A stretch of DNA of 64,000 nt from the NCBI GenBank assembly GCA_021740905.1, contig JAIOYV010000031.1, positions 1-64,000 on the forward strand. The letters run 5' to 3'. Both the position numbers and the translations under genes were made by a program. The notes beneath the pieces were generated by a model. The model made no database searches. It was given only the letters and a program-made list of their open reading frames with translations, and was not told the DNA's origin. The number at the start of each line of letters is the position of its first letter. Position 1 is the first letter of the stretch. Shown piece by piece: positions 37,893 through 46,603 of the stretch. The DNA comes from Bacteroidales bacterium (lineage in GTDB: Bacteria > Bacteroidota > Bacteroidia > Bacteroidales > M50B96).

Positions 37893-38429
37893 ATGAACAA
37901 CAAATTAAACATGAGTATACCAAAATTCATCTTTTTGGGATTTGCCCTCTTTTTATTCGCTTGCAATGGAAACCCTAAAACTGGGCAAACAACAGATAAT
38001 GTTCAGTATAAGATTACCAAGCATGGCGAAAACATTACTTCGGAAGGTGCTTTAAACCCCGAAGAGTTTTTAAAACAGTTCGAAGGCAAAGACTCCTTGC
38101 GACTTAAACTGACTGCCCAAATTGAAGAAGTATGTGCCAAAAAAGGTTGCTGGATGAGCCTCGACATCAGCGATGAATATAGCATGTTGGTGCGTTTTAA
38201 GGACTATGGTTTTTTTGTACCCAAAGATGCTGCCGGTAAAATGGCAACAGTAAAAGGCGTGGCACGGATCGATACTATTTCGGTAGCCGAACAACGGCAC
38301 TACCTCGAAGACAGCGATGCAAGCCAGGAGGAAATCGATGCCATTACCGAACCCGAAATTTCTTATACTTTCGAGGCTACCGGGGTGATTATTAAAGAAG
38401 AAATACCTGTGAGTGATGAAGAGAAATAG
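37893..38429 (+). CDS. DUF4920 lipoprotein
   Basis: A 178-residue lipoprotein (LFLFAC lipobox, Cys ~24). The core matches DUF4920: RLKLTAQIEEVCAKKGCWMSL, VRFKDYGFFVPKDAAGKM, TVKGVARIDTISVAEQRHYL, and FEATGVIIKEE. A pair of cysteines (CAKKGC) sits in an OB-like beta-rich region. The function is unknown, although such proteins often occur near metal- or redox-related genes. The last 14 nt overlap the next gene, so the two are co-translated. Confidence 0.82.
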   Translation: MNNKLNMSIPKFIFLGFALFLFACNGNPKTGQTTDNVQYKITKHGENITSEGALNPEEFLKQFEGKDSLRLKLTAQIEEVCAKKGCWMSLDISDEYSMLVRFKDYGFFVPKDAAGKMATVKGVARIDTISVAEQRHYLEDSDASQEEIDAITEPEISYTFEATGVIIKEEIPVSDEEK

Positions 38430-38895
38430 GATCGTTTCGCAGCTTTGCATATTTGTCATACCATTGGCCGTTTTCAGCTTTTGCTCTTCGCCTGTTGAGA
38501 CTAATAATAAGCAATCAGCAATAGAAGCTGAAGAATGTGTCGAAGTTTCTGAAGTAAATCCCAATGGCGATAGTGAGTTGGCATTGTTGATGCGCAAATT
38601 GTTCGAGGATGCCGATTCGTTGCGTTCAGCAATTCAGGCTGGTACAGGAAATATTGATGAGGATTATATCAAGGCCATCGAGCAATGCCACACAGCCACA
38701 CCCACCGACCCGGATGTGAAATCGGTGGATTATCAAGCATTTACAAACTTATTGGCGATGGAAGCAAAGACATTGATGAACGCAGAAGACAATCATGTTG
38801 AACACTTTAATTCGATGGTCGGGAAATGCATCGATTGCCACAATACCTTGTGCCCGGGGCCAATAAAGAGGATTAAAAAATTGTATATCAAGTAG
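38416..38895 (+). CDS. Lipoprotein with a CXXCH heme-binding motif
   Basis: A 159-residue lipoprotein (FSFCS lipobox, Cys ~22). Near the C-terminus GKCIDCHNTLCPGP contains one CXXCH, the covalent heme-c attachment motif, and the helix before it holds HTATPTDPD and VEHFNSMVGKC with possible distal ligands, as in cytochrome c prime-like four-helix bundles. The ATG at 38416 overlaps the DUF4920 gene by 14 nt, so the two lipoproteins likely work together in the periplasm. A mono-heme role is inferred; the motif alone could be fortuitous. Confidence 0.7.
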   Translation: MKRNRIVSQLCIFVIPLAVFSFCSSPVETNNKQSAIEAEECVEVSEVNPNGDSELALLMRKLFEDADSLRSAIQAGTGNIDEDYIKAIEQCHTATPTDPDVKSVDYQAFTNLLAMEAKTLMNAEDNHVEHFNSMVGKCIDCHNTLCPGPIKRIKKLYIK

Positions 38896-39026
38896 AGAAT
38901 TTGAACAAGAAGGCAAACTGTCAGGGCTTATTCTTGTGTAGAACAGGACCATAACAGATTTGGAATAAACTGGCTGTTCATCTTGAGGTGTCAACTTGGT
39001 ATCTCATAGTGTTTATCATAAAAACA

Positions 39027-40085
39027 CTACCTCTTCAAGAATCGCAAAGCCGAAGCTTTAAACGACACCCAAACTTCCTTGCCTGTTTGCACATCGAATC
39101 GTTCCATCGAACGCTGTGTAATGACTACTCTAAGCGGAATTCCAATATCGACAACCAATTCGTAGCCTTTAATGTCTTTAATGATTTCAAGGATCCTTCC
39201 TTGAAACATATTGCAGGCACTTGTGGCAGTAGGGCCTTCAGATAGGATAATATTTTTGCTTCGTAGAAAGACGAAACCTTGCCCGGCTTGCTGACCTGAT
39301 AAGAGTTTAAAAGAAACACTTTCGTTTATTTTGGCTGTTCGTTCTTCCTCATGGTTGGGTTCGAGGAGGGTTGCACTGAAAAAATTCCGGACCCCCACAA
39401 AGTTAGCCACAAAACGGTTTTTCGGGTTTTTAAAAACCTCGTCGGGACTGCCCGACTGCACAATTTCACCCTGGTGCAAAACAGCCACCCTGTCGGCTAA
39501 GGAGATGGCTTCCTCGTAATCGTGGGTCACATGGATAATCCCAATGCCTTTTTTGTTGATAGAACGCAACAGGGTGCGAAGCTCCGATTTCAATTGCACA
39601 TCGAGCGAGGCAAAGGGTTCGTCAAGGAGTAGGAATTTTGGGTTCAATGCAAGGGTTCTGGCCAGGGCTACCCTTTGCTTTTCTCCGCCCGAAAGGGTTT
39701 CTGGTTTGCGATCTAACAGTGCAGTAATGCTCATTTCTTCGGCAAGACCTTCAACCGTTTGCCGAATCTTCTCTTTTTTGATCCCTTGATTTTTTAATGG
39801 GTAGGCAATATTCTCGCGAACGTTTAGATGTGGAAAAACTGCGTGGTCTTGAAATACTAGCCCGGTTTGCCTTTTCTGTATCTTTTCATAAGTAATATCC
39901 TTTTCATCAAGGATAATATGGCCATCATCAGGAAGGATCAATCCCGCAATTAGTTCGAGGATGATGGATTTTCCGGCTCCCGATGCGCCCAACAACACAA
40001 AATATTCACCTGAACCAATGTCAAGTTCGATATTTTTTAGATGAAAATCTCTATATGATTTCGATATATTGCTTAATTTCAGCAT
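39027..40085 (-). CDS. ABC transporter ATPase with TOBE domain, orphan (ModC/PotA-like)
   Basis: A 352-residue importer ATPase. It has Walker A GASGAGKS, Q-loop FQDHAVFPHLNVRENIAYPL, signature LSGGEKQRVALARTLA, Walker B FLLLDEPFASLD, and H-loop IIHVTHDYEEAISLADRVA. A TOBE domain of ~110 residues follows (VFLRSKNIILSEGPTA; IKGYELVVDIGIPLRVVITQ). Domain layout resembles molybdate/tungstate, sulfate or polyamine importers. No permease or binding protein lies in the window, so the partner is distant or lost. A minus-strand terminator-like hairpin lies 35-65 nt upstream of its start. Confidence 0.85.
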   Translation of the reverse strand: MLKLSNISKSYRDFHLKNIELDIGSGEYFVLLGASGAGKSIILELIAGLILPDDGHIILDEKDITYEKIQKRQTGLVFQDHAVFPHLNVRENIAYPLKNQGIKKEKIRQTVEGLAEEMSITALLDRKPETLSGGEKQRVALARTLALNPKFLLLDEPFASLDVQLKSELRTLLRSINKKGIGIIHVTHDYEEAISLADRVAVLHQGEIVQSGSPDEVFKNPKNRFVANFVGVRNFFSATLLEPNHEEERTAKINESVSFKLLSGQQAGQGFVFLRSKNIILSEGPTATSACNMFQGRILEIIKDIKGYELVVDIGIPLRVVITQRSMERFDVQTGKEVWVSFKASALRFLKR

Positions 40086-40119
40086 GTAAGGCTATGTTGT
40101 TTTCTTCCCGAAAGGTAAT

Positions 40120-40150
40120 AAAAAAAGGTGAAACCAACTGGGATCACCTT
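40120..40150 (-). terminator. Minus-strand terminator or attenuator before the orphan ATPase gene
   Basis: AAGGTGA (40125-40131) pairs with TCACCTT (40144-40150), with an inner CC/GG pair. On the minus strand the hairpin is followed by seven T (40120-40126 read in reverse). It sits 35 nt upstream of the ATPase start, so it would stop transcripts entering from the right or act as an attenuator. Confidence 0.55.
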
Positions 40151-40175
40151 CTTTCTACTTAACTAACCTAAACCT

Positions 40176-40262
40176 ATGAAAAATTTTAACTTACCTGAAC
40201 AAACATTGATACGGGACGATGGCACAAAAGGTTTTTCATTTTTCATATTAATTGAGATTTAA
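40176..40262 (+). CDS. Possible 28-codon leader peptide or remnant N-terminus
   Basis: ATG at 40176 opens a 28-codon frame beginning MKNFNLPEQTLIRDDG and ending in a hydrophobic FSFFILIEI. It is preceded by AACTAACCTAAACCT, a purine/pyrimidine leader of a kind often seen before Bacteroidota outer-membrane receptor genes (recalled, not checked), and by the hairpin at 40125-40150. No long gene follows. It may be the stub of a deleted gene or a leader peptide. Confidence 0.25.
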   Translation: MKNFNLPEQTLIRDDGTKGFSFFILIEI

Positions 40263-40335
40263 TGATGAACTGTCCTGTTTTCAATATGAATCTCAGGTTT
40301 TGTTTGATAGATGAATTCCACTGCTTAAAACATTT

Positions 40336-40521
40336 TTATTCTTTTTCCCAATTCAACTCTGCTTCCAGGTAATTTGCACCTCGCAATACCACATCAACAT
40401 TCAGAATTCTTTTTTTGTGTGAGCAAATATAAACCCTTTTACTTTGTGCCCAGACGGTTTCAAGAGGATAGGTATTAAACCTCAGATTAGCCTTGGGAAC
40501 AAAAAAAATATGCTGTGAGAT
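40336..40521 (-). pseudogene. Open frame without start codon, possible gene remnant
   Basis: On the minus strand 61 codons are open between two stops, with protein-like composition (FNTYPLETVWAQSKRVYI; DVVLRGANYLEAELNWEKE) but no ATG, GTG or TTG near the 5' end. The C-terminus looks like the natural end of a protein. It could be the tail of a decayed gene upstream of the ATPase. No family recognised; coding status is uncertain. Confidence 0.25.
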
Positions 40522-40767
40522 TTAAGCAAAGAGCGAGGATGCAATAATTTTCTAATCTTTCAGGGATTCTGTCTAAACTTTTATTATTCCCAAAAACAGG
40601 ATGTTGTATGGGTATTCCCAATCGGATGAAACATGCTGATCGTTGTTAACAAAAAGCCTTTATTTACAGGGATTACAGCGAAACATTATAAAAAAACTGC
40701 CGTAGAAAAACACGAAAAAACGGTTAACAACTTATTTCAATTTGTGAATACGTCAGGAAAATATTTC

Positions 40768-40792
40768 CGTTCAAAGAGGGAATGTTTGAACG
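40768..40792. promoter_or_regulatory. CGTTCAAA inverted repeat, possible operator or leader hairpin
   Basis: CGTTCAAA (40768-40775) and TTTGAACG (40785-40792) are perfect reverse complements around a 9-nt spacer, 17 nt before the start of the 60-residue gene. Its placement fits an operator or a 5'-UTR hairpin. Confidence 0.35.
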
Positions 40793-40809
40793 AACAAAAA
40801 CTTTAGATT

Positions 40810-40992
40810 ATGTTAGAATATACCAAATCGCTTCTACAGAAAGTAAGTTTCGACAGGGGCTTATTCCTAAAGGAGTTGAAGAAATCTGCCGACTGGCTGG
40901 ACCAGGAAGACAGGGGGAGGTTACGTTCTTGGAGCCTGACCACATTCTACCACATGTATGGAACGGACATCAAGGAAGTATTCCACTCTTAG
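40810..40992 (+). CDS. Small conserved-looking Bacteroidota protein
   Basis: A 60-residue, helix-rich soluble protein (EYTKSLLQKVSFDRGLFLKE, then RLRSWSLTTFYHMYG). Short proteins of this YTKxLLQKVSFDxxLFxKEL type occur in many Bacteroidota, which is why I accept it (recalled similarity, unchecked). It has an upstream inverted repeat and a strong terminator placed just after its stop, inside the convergent TPR gene. Function unknown. Confidence 0.65.
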   Translation: MLEYTKSLLQKVSFDRGLFLKELKKSADWLDQEDRGRLRSWSLTTFYHMYGTDIKEVFHS

Positions 40993-41964
40993 TCAAGAAA
41001 TTTAGCCCTGCCTTTTTTGGCGGGGCTTTTTTTTGCCATTTCTTTGTAATATTCGGTGGTGGTATGTTGCGCCGGCAGTTTTTCTCCCTCCTCAAGCAAT
41101 TCGACTAATTGCCGGTTCGTTATGGCCGGCCCGTATTTTGGGTCTAATTCCAAAGCCCGGTCGAAGTGGTCGAGCGCTTCTAGTTTTCTGCCCAGTTGGG
41201 CATAACAAATCCCCAGGTTACCATACGTTTGGGTATGTTTTGGGTCGAAAGACAATACTCTAGTAAAGCCGGATATTGCTTTGTCCCAATCGCTCTTTTC
41301 CATGGCGGCAAAGGCATCCTTGAAAAAACTCATCGAATCCGCATACTCGTCGAAGGTCATATTTTTGTCTTTTCGTATACTGGCTTCCATGTCATCTAAA
41401 ATCTCCTTTGCATGTTTTACAAAATCTTCGGATTCATTGCCAAGCTCTACTACTTTCCGGTAAGATTTTACCATCAGGTCAATTTCCAAGCGCTTTTGGT
41501 GGAGTGATCCTTTATTATGCCAGGCTTCTACGTAATCGGGGCTAAGCTCAATGGCTTTTTCAAAATAGTGAATGCCTTTCTCGGTTTCGTCCCTAAATAC
41601 ACATATCACACCCAAACCAAAATACACATTGTCTACGAACGGATGTTCCCGGCGCAATGCAAGGAGTATTTTCTCGGCTTTATCCAAATCGCCTCGATTG
41701 GCAAGCTCTATTGCACGATGTACTTCATCATCGACATCTGGGCTGATTTCCCCGAAAAATGGGGTTGCTTTCTCCTGCGATGCAATTTCTTTTTCTTGCC
41801 GGTCGCTTTGGTATTTTGCAGCTTGGGCATAAAAGTCGCACCCTTCGCACAGGTTATTTCTGGTCTTTGCACAACAAGCAGGGCAAATCAGGGTATCGTT
41901 TTTTTACCAGGCAAACTCGTCGCCCCCTGGCGAAGGAGCAAATTGGGCAAGCTGTTCTTTTCAT
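40989..41964 (-). pseudogene. Zinc-ribbon/TPR protein split by an A7 frameshift
   Basis: The intact downstream frame encodes TPR repeats (VDNVYFGLGVICVFRDE; AWHNKGSLHQKRLEI; TYGNLGICYAQLGRKLEALD). Read upstream it stays open to a stop inside the T7 run (plus strand 41899-41905). A separate frame starts at ATG 41964 with MKRTACPICSFARGRRVCL and meets a stop at 41854. Removing one base of the A7 run joins them into one ~325-residue protein whose N-terminus has five or more Cys pairs (CPIC, CPACCAK, LCEGC), a zinc-ribbon-like module. Either the gene is broken, the run is a sequencing error, or slippage occurs. The ribbon likely binds zinc and the TPRs a partner protein. Confidence 0.8.
41005..41034 (+). 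terminator. Terminator of the 60-residue gene inside the convergent TPR gene
   Basis: GCCCTGCC (41005-41012) pairs with GGCGGGGC (41019-41026) with one wobble and a T6 loop, followed by eight T (41027-41034). It lies just past the stop of the plus-strand gene and within the last codons (KKSPAKKGRAKF) of the minus-strand gene. Confidence 0.75.
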
Positions 41965-42054
41965 ATTGAATTGGGTTTTGAAATACTTGTTGCAAAGAAA
42001 ATGAAATACTGGAATTGTCATGTTTCTCTCAAACTTGTATTTTTCATAGATTAT

Positions 42055-42495
42055 TTAGTATCCCGGAAGGAAAAAGGATTTCATTCTTAGTGCTTTTTCC
42101 AACTCCTGATAATCCGAAATTATGTTCCTTTCCTCGGCTATTCTCAAAACTGCCCTGGTTGAAACTGGTATTAGATTTAATTCTTTCGCCTCGTTATAAC
42201 CTTTACGATCATCAATAATCACTATTGCTTTCTGCTCCAATGCTAATGTAAGGGCATCCCGTTCTCCAATATCCAATCGCCGACTAAACTTGTATGATCC
42301 TCTTGTTTCGGTAACATTAATATAATTTTCACAAGCATGTTCAAAATATGATTTTTCATCAGGTGTGCAATTTCGTAGAAATTCATCCGATACCGAAGTG
42401 GGAATCAGGACTTTTCCGAAAAGCTTCTCAAAAACATGCAAATGCCTTATCTTGGACAATGCAATAATTGGACTTGTATCGGAAACGAATCTCAT
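42055..42495 (-). CDS. PIN-domain toxin (DUF3368 type)
   Basis: A 146-residue predicted ribonuclease. The PIN fold acidic residues appear in RFVSDTSPIIALSKI (Asp6), DEF (~45), RLDIGERDALTLAL (Glu/Asp ~95) and VIIDDRKGYNEAK (Asp ~113). DUF3368 proteins are PIN toxins that pair with UPF0175 antitoxins, and that gene overlaps it by 4 nt upstream. RNA cleavage is inferred from the family. Confidence 0.82.
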   Translation of the reverse strand: MRFVSDTSPIIALSKIRHLHVFEKLFGKVLIPTSVSDEFLRNCTPDEKSYFEHACENYINVTETRGSYKFSRRLDIGERDALTLALEQKAIVIIDDRKGYNEAKELNLIPVSTRAVLRIAEERNIISDYQELEKALRMKSFFLPGY

Positions 42496-42764
42496 CCGTT
42501 TGTGGTCACGTTTCGCAATTGAGAAATCTGCAGATCCAATTCGTTTTCATTGAGCGTATCAATGGGGATCCCCCTGTCCCAGAGTAGTTCAAGAAACCCT
42601 CGATAACCAATTTTCAGGATTTCGCCACATTCCCCAATCGAGAGATGTCCGTTCAGATATTCCAAAACTATAAGCCCCCGTTTCATTTCATCCCTGACGG
42701 CTCCAATATTCTGTCCATAGGATTTCATAATGACATCAGGTATTTCAAGAGTAATCGAATGCAT
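42492..42764 (-). CDS. UPF0175-type antitoxin
   Basis: A 90-residue small protein (HSITLEIPDVIMKSYGQ; LIVLEYLNGHLSIGECGEI; LLWDRGIPI). UPF0175 proteins are the usual upstream partners of DUF3368 PIN toxins, and the reading frames overlap by ATGA-like 4 nt, indicating translational coupling. It would bind its toxin and repress the operon. ATG at 42764 is preferred over the TTG 6 nt upstream. Confidence 0.8.
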   Translation of the reverse strand: MHSITLEIPDVIMKSYGQNIGAVRDEMKRGLIVLEYLNGHLSIGECGEILKIGYRGFLELLWDRGIPIDTLNENELDLQISQLRNVTTNG

Positions 42765-42987
42765 GTTCAATAATTATTTGAGTGATGTTGCTCCTTAATT
42801 TTATTTACAGCTAATATCGGAAGAATAAGCATGAAATGCAAGTGAATAATATTCAATAATTTCTCAAATTGATTCCGTGTATTTTGCCTACTAATAGTTG
42901 TATTTGAAAAATAGTAATTTGAGTAATTGACCATGGGGATTTCTTATTTAAGTAAAATTACATAATTAAACAGAATTTCATGGATCA

Positions 42988-44016
42988 CTAATATATTTCA
43001 AGATTTGATTCTTGCCAATTTGGATGAATTAATAAATCATTTAGCGATACGGTAGCGAATTCGCCACTGCAGCTAACAAAGAATAATTTTTTATCTTCAG
43101 TAAGAAACATGTCCATGCAAGGAGAACTAAACATATTCATATCAAGCAATTCCAGGAGATCAAGATACATCTTTGATTTCACATTCAGTAAAACGGTTGG
43201 GAAATTTTGATTGATCTGATCGGTTACTACAAATAGGGAATCGTTAATATTGGAATATATTCCATCCAAAGGAAGAAGATCAATAATAATTCTCTTTTGG
43301 TCAGAATTCAAATCGTATTCTGTAATAAATCCACCATAATCCTTTTGGGAGTAAAAATACAATTTTTGTTTTGATGCAAAGGGTTTTAATAAAAGTCCAT
43401 TAGGGTACCTTTTTTTCTCAGATAGTAAATAATTCTCCCAATGCTCATTTAAAGTATAGATTTGTAGACTGTCATCTATGTAATTAATTTCTCTTAAATC
43501 TGAAATATTGAAATTTCTTATTATGCTATCGCGGTCAATAGAATATATAAAGGATTTGGAGTCCGATTGAATGTATAGTATTCTTGAACGAAGTGATCCC
43601 CCGACAATTTTATAAGATGGATCATTCAATGAAAAAATGTCTAACTTATTTGTGGATATATTTAAAAATTGAAAAAGCCATTCTTTTTCTTCATCCATTT
43701 TTACTGAAAGTAATAATGTTGAGCCTAATATATCCAATAAAGTTGTCCAACCTTCTTTTGGATTTTGATAGTATTCAAAATTTAAAGTAGAATCTGAAGA
43801 AAATATTTTTTTATATATCAATACTTCATTTCCTTTCGGAAGTATTTGGCCAGTATTTTGGTCATATTGTCTCACGTCAATCAATTCAGAATCATTATCG
43901 CCTTTATCAACCTCATGATTGGAAGGTGATTTTTGATGTTTGCTGTTACAACTTAGAATGATTAATAGTGAAAAGACGCATTGACTGCAAAATGATATTC
44001 GTTTTAAAGTGATCAT
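42988..44016 (-). CDS. Lipoprotein, possible 6-bladed beta-propeller
   Basis: A 342-residue protein with a lipoprotein signal peptide (LLIILSC lipobox, Cys ~22). The mature part is Asp- and Tyr-rich beta-strand sequence with repeating units (IYTLNEHWENYLLSEKK; LYFYSQKDYGGFITEYDL; SLFVVTDQINQNFPTVLL), resembling the 6-bladed propeller lipoproteins common in Bacteroidota. No catalytic residues stand out. It is divergent from aspS. Family assignment is tentative. Confidence 0.55.
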   Translation of the reverse strand: MITLKRISFCSQCVFSLLIILSCNSKHQKSPSNHEVDKGDNDSELIDVRQYDQNTGQILPKGNEVLIYKKIFSSDSTLNFEYYQNPKEGWTTLLDILGSTLLLSVKMDEEKEWLFQFLNISTNKLDIFSLNDPSYKIVGGSLRSRILYIQSDSKSFIYSIDRDSIIRNFNISDLREINYIDDSLQIYTLNEHWENYLLSEKKRYPNGLLLKPFASKQKLYFYSQKDYGGFITEYDLNSDQKRIIIDLLPLDGIYSNINDSLFVVTDQINQNFPTVLLNVKSKMYLDLLELLDMNMFSSPCMDMFLTEDKKLFFVSCSGEFATVSLNDLLIHPNWQESNLEIY

Positions 44017-44141
44017 ATTATTCCTATACAAATATTTTATCGGCTAATATCCAAATTAAAAATGTAAAACACAACAGACAAGATTATATTCCCTTTCCAT
44101 TTTTATCCCTATTTTCGCACAAATTTTAATATCGGAATACA

Positions 44142-45896
44142 ATGTACAGAACACATACCTGCGGAGAACTTCGCATCGAGCATATAAACAATACAGTGAC
44201 CCTTAGCGGATGGGTGCAAAAAATGAGAAACCTGGGTGGGATGACATTCGTTGATTTGCGCGACCGCTATGGCCTTACGCAATTGGCTTTTAACATGGAA
44301 ACCAATGCAGCCTTGTGCGAACAGGCCCGAAAGCTAGGGCGCGAGTTTGTGGTGAAAGTGGAAGGCACCGTGCAGGAACGCAGTAGCAAAAACCCTAAAA
44401 TGCCCACCGGCGATATTGAAATTAAGGTCGAAATTTTATCTATTCTGAATAAATCGGTGACCCCGCCATTTACCATCGAGGATGAGACTGATGGGGGAGA
44501 CGAACTCCGCATGAAATACCGCTATCTCGATTTACGCCGGAACCCGGTGAGAAAAAACATTGAACTTCGGCACAGGATGGCCCAGGAAGTTCGCCGATAT
44601 CTTGATGCACAAAAGTTCATCGAAATAGAAACCCCGGTGTTGATCAAATCGACTCCCGAAGGGGCACGGGATTTCATTGTACCCTCGCGCATGAACGCAA
44701 ACCAGTTTTATGCCCTGCCCCAGTCGCCGCAGGTATTTAAGCAATTGCTGATGGTGGCCGGGTACGACCGATATTTCCAGATTGTAAAATGTTTCCGCGA
44801 TGAAGACCTTCGCGCCGACCGTCAACCTGAATTTACCCAGATCGACTGCGAAATGGCTTTTGTGGAGCAGAACGACATTCTCGATACTTTCGAGGGACTT
44901 GCACGGCATCTTTTCAAAAACATATTAAATGTAACCCTCGAAGATAAATTCCCGAGGATGGCTTACGATCAGGCCATGACCTTATACGGCAACGACAAAC
45001 CCGACCTGCGTTTCGATATGAAATTTGTCGATCTGACCGACCTGGCCAAACAAAAAGATTTTGTGGTTTTCAACCAAGCCGAATACATTGGAGGTATATG
45101 TGCCGAAGGATGTGCCGGGTATTCAAGAAAGGAACTTGACGCAATGACCCAATTTGTGCAGAAGCCACAGATAGGGGCCAAAGGTCTGATCTATGTGAAA
45201 TACAATGAGGATGGCAGCATCAAATCGTCAGTGGATAAATTTTACACCGAAGAAGATTTGATGGCCTGGGTTGAATTGTTCAAAGCCAAGCCCGGCGACC
45301 TCTTGTTGATCTTGCCCGGAGAAAGAAATAAAACACTGCCCCAATTATCAGAACTCCGCCTAGAAATGGGCGAGCGGCTTGGTTTGCGCGACCGCAAAAA
45401 ATTTGTCCCTCTTTGGGTGGTCGATTTTCCCTTGTTGGAATGGGACGAAGATTCGCAACGCTTCCACGCCATGCACCACCCGTTTACATCACCAAAAACG
45501 GAAGATGTACCTTTGATGGAAACCGATCCTGGAAAAGTCCGGGCAAATGCCTACGACCTGGTTATTAACGGGGTTGAAATTGGCGGTGGTTCTATCCGTA
45601 TTTTCGACGAAGATCTTCAAAAGAAAATGTTCGACCTATTAGGATTTACTCCAGAAGAAGCGCAAGACCAGTTTGGTTTTTTGATGAATGCCTTTAAATA
45701 TGGTGCTCCCCCACACGGTGGTGTGGCCTTTGGTTTCGACCGTTGGGTAGCCATGTTTGCAGGCATCGATTCAATTCGCGATGTGATTGCCTTTCCAAAG
45801 AATAATTCGGGTCGTGATGTGATGATCGATTCTCCATCGCCCGTGGCACAGGCACAGCTGGATGAATTGTTTTTGAAGATGGTTCAGCCAAAATAG
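44142..45896 (+). CDS. aspS: Aspartate--tRNA ligase
   Basis: A 584-residue class II synthetase, the bacterial type. An N-terminal OB anticodon-binding domain ([20 protein letters not shown]) is followed by class II motif 2 [20 protein letters not shown], a GAD insert ~280-410, and motif 3 [15 protein letters not shown]. It charges tRNA-Asp. A TATTTTCG box (44111-44118), one mismatch from TAnnTTTG, lies 24 nt upstream and may be its promoter. Confidence 0.98.
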   Translation: MYRTHTCGELRIEHINNTVTLSGWVQKMRNLGGMTFVDLRDRYGLTQLAFNMETNAALCEQARKLGREFVVKVEGTVQERSSKNPKMPTGDIEIKVEILSILNKSVTPPFTIEDETDGGDELRMKYRYLDLRRNPVRKNIELRHRMAQEVRRYLDAQKFIEIETPVLIKSTPEGARDFIVPSRMNANQFYALPQSPQVFKQLLMVAGYDRYFQIVKCFRDEDLRADRQPEFTQIDCEMAFVEQNDILDTFEGLARHLFKNILNVTLEDKFPRMAYDQAMTLYGNDKPDLRFDMKFVDLTDLAKQKDFVVFNQAEYIGGICAEGCAGYSRKELDAMTQFVQKPQIGAKGLIYVKYNEDGSIKSSVDKFYTEEDLMAWVELFKAKPGDLLLILPGERNKTLPQLSELRLEMGERLGLRDRKKFVPLWVVDFPLLEWDEDSQRFHAMHHPFTSPKTEDVPLMETDPGKVRANAYDLVINGVEIGGGSIRIFDEDLQKKMFDLLGFTPEEAQDQFGFLMNAFKYGAPPHGGVAFGFDRWVAMFAGIDSIRDVIAFPKNNSGRDVMIDSPSPVAQAQLDELFLKMVQPK

Positions 45897-46145
45897 AGGC
45901 TGTTAGAAATACCTGGTTGCTTTTTTAGGTACTTTTCGTTTTGAACCGGAATCCAAAATTTTGGGCGCGAAGATAGATGGTAAAAAAAAGGATTTTTGAT
46001 TGATGATTAATCCCGAATAAATGACGGGACAGGCTGATTTATGATTTAAGAAGTATGAGGTGCCACAAAATCGAATATCAAAAATCGTTGATCTTATATC
46101 TTAAATCAAAGTTTTGCTATTCTTTTTTTTAGGACCTCTGAAAAA

Positions 46146-46260
46146 TGGGGCGCGGGCCAATCCGGCTTGTCTCCCTCCAAAGCAAATTTACTCAGTCAAT
46201 CCGGTAGGTATTAGCCTTACCGGTTAGCATGAGTAGACCGAAAAGAACCCGCTCGCCCCA
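46146..46260. ncRNA. Nested inverted-repeat structure, possible structured RNA
   Basis: Three nested stems are visible: TGGGGCGCGGG (46146-46156) with CCCGCTCGCCCCA (46248-46260; two extra bases); TACTCA (46189-46194) with TGAGTA (46230-46235); and CCGGTA (46201-46206) with TACCGG (46218-46223). Such nesting over 115 nt is unlikely by chance in AT-rich DNA. Whether it is transcribed, and on which strand, is unknown; no riboswitch family is recognised. Confidence 0.3.
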
Positions 46261-46530
46261 ACATTGATATTGCTATGTATATCAAATTTCTTGTCATTAG
46301 GACTATTCACCAATAATGGCTCATGCAGGTTCTTTACGAAAACAAACGGAAATGGTTAGCTTTAGTTGGATGGAAAAAATTAGCACTTATAATATGGTTC
46401 CACCTATCATTTTTAGAGATAACCAAAAAGTCTGGGCACAATGAGGATTAGCATAAAGTGAGGATTTTCGATTGATGATTAACCCATGCTTATAGCGGGG
46501 TTGATCCTTGTACTGAAATCAATAATTTCC

Positions 46531-46559
46531 AAAAAAAAAGCAGGCCATTTCTGACCTGC
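46531..46559 (-). terminator. Terminator for the TonB receptor/DUF4249 operon
   Basis: On the minus strand GCAGGTCAGAAATGGCCTGC forms a hairpin (46540-46559 in plus coordinates), followed by nine T (A run 46531-46539 on plus). It lies ~45 nt past the DUF4249 stop codon. Confidence 0.85.
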
Positions 46560-46603
46560 CCAACCCTACTACTTTGATTGTTGATTGATTGATCCAACAA
46601 TCG

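Larger units (their letters stand above)
40086..40809. other. Intergenic region upstream of the orphan ATPase
   Basis: This 724-nt region contains a minus-strand terminator-like hairpin (40120-40150), a 28-codon plus-strand mini-ORF (40176-40262), an open minus-strand stretch without a start codon (40336-40521), and a small operator-like hairpin (40768-40792). No full-length gene is supported. Confidence 0.6.
45897..46603. other. Intergenic region with repeat words and one structured element
   Basis: 707 nt without a convincing ORF between aspS and the DUF4249 gene. It contains GATTTTT/CGATTGATGATTAA words near 45990 and 46470, the nested structure at 46146-46260, and the terminator at 46531-46559. 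Confidence 0.6.

Noticed and set aside
39027-40085. Naming the orphan ATPase modC
   Set aside because: Molybdate, sulfate and polyamine ATPases share this layout, and no permease or binding protein is near to decide.
40130-40160. Similarity of GGATCACCTTCTTTCT to the 3' end of 16S rRNA
   Set aside because: Only ~16 bases resemble it and no rRNA structure surrounds them; the stretch is explained by the hairpin.
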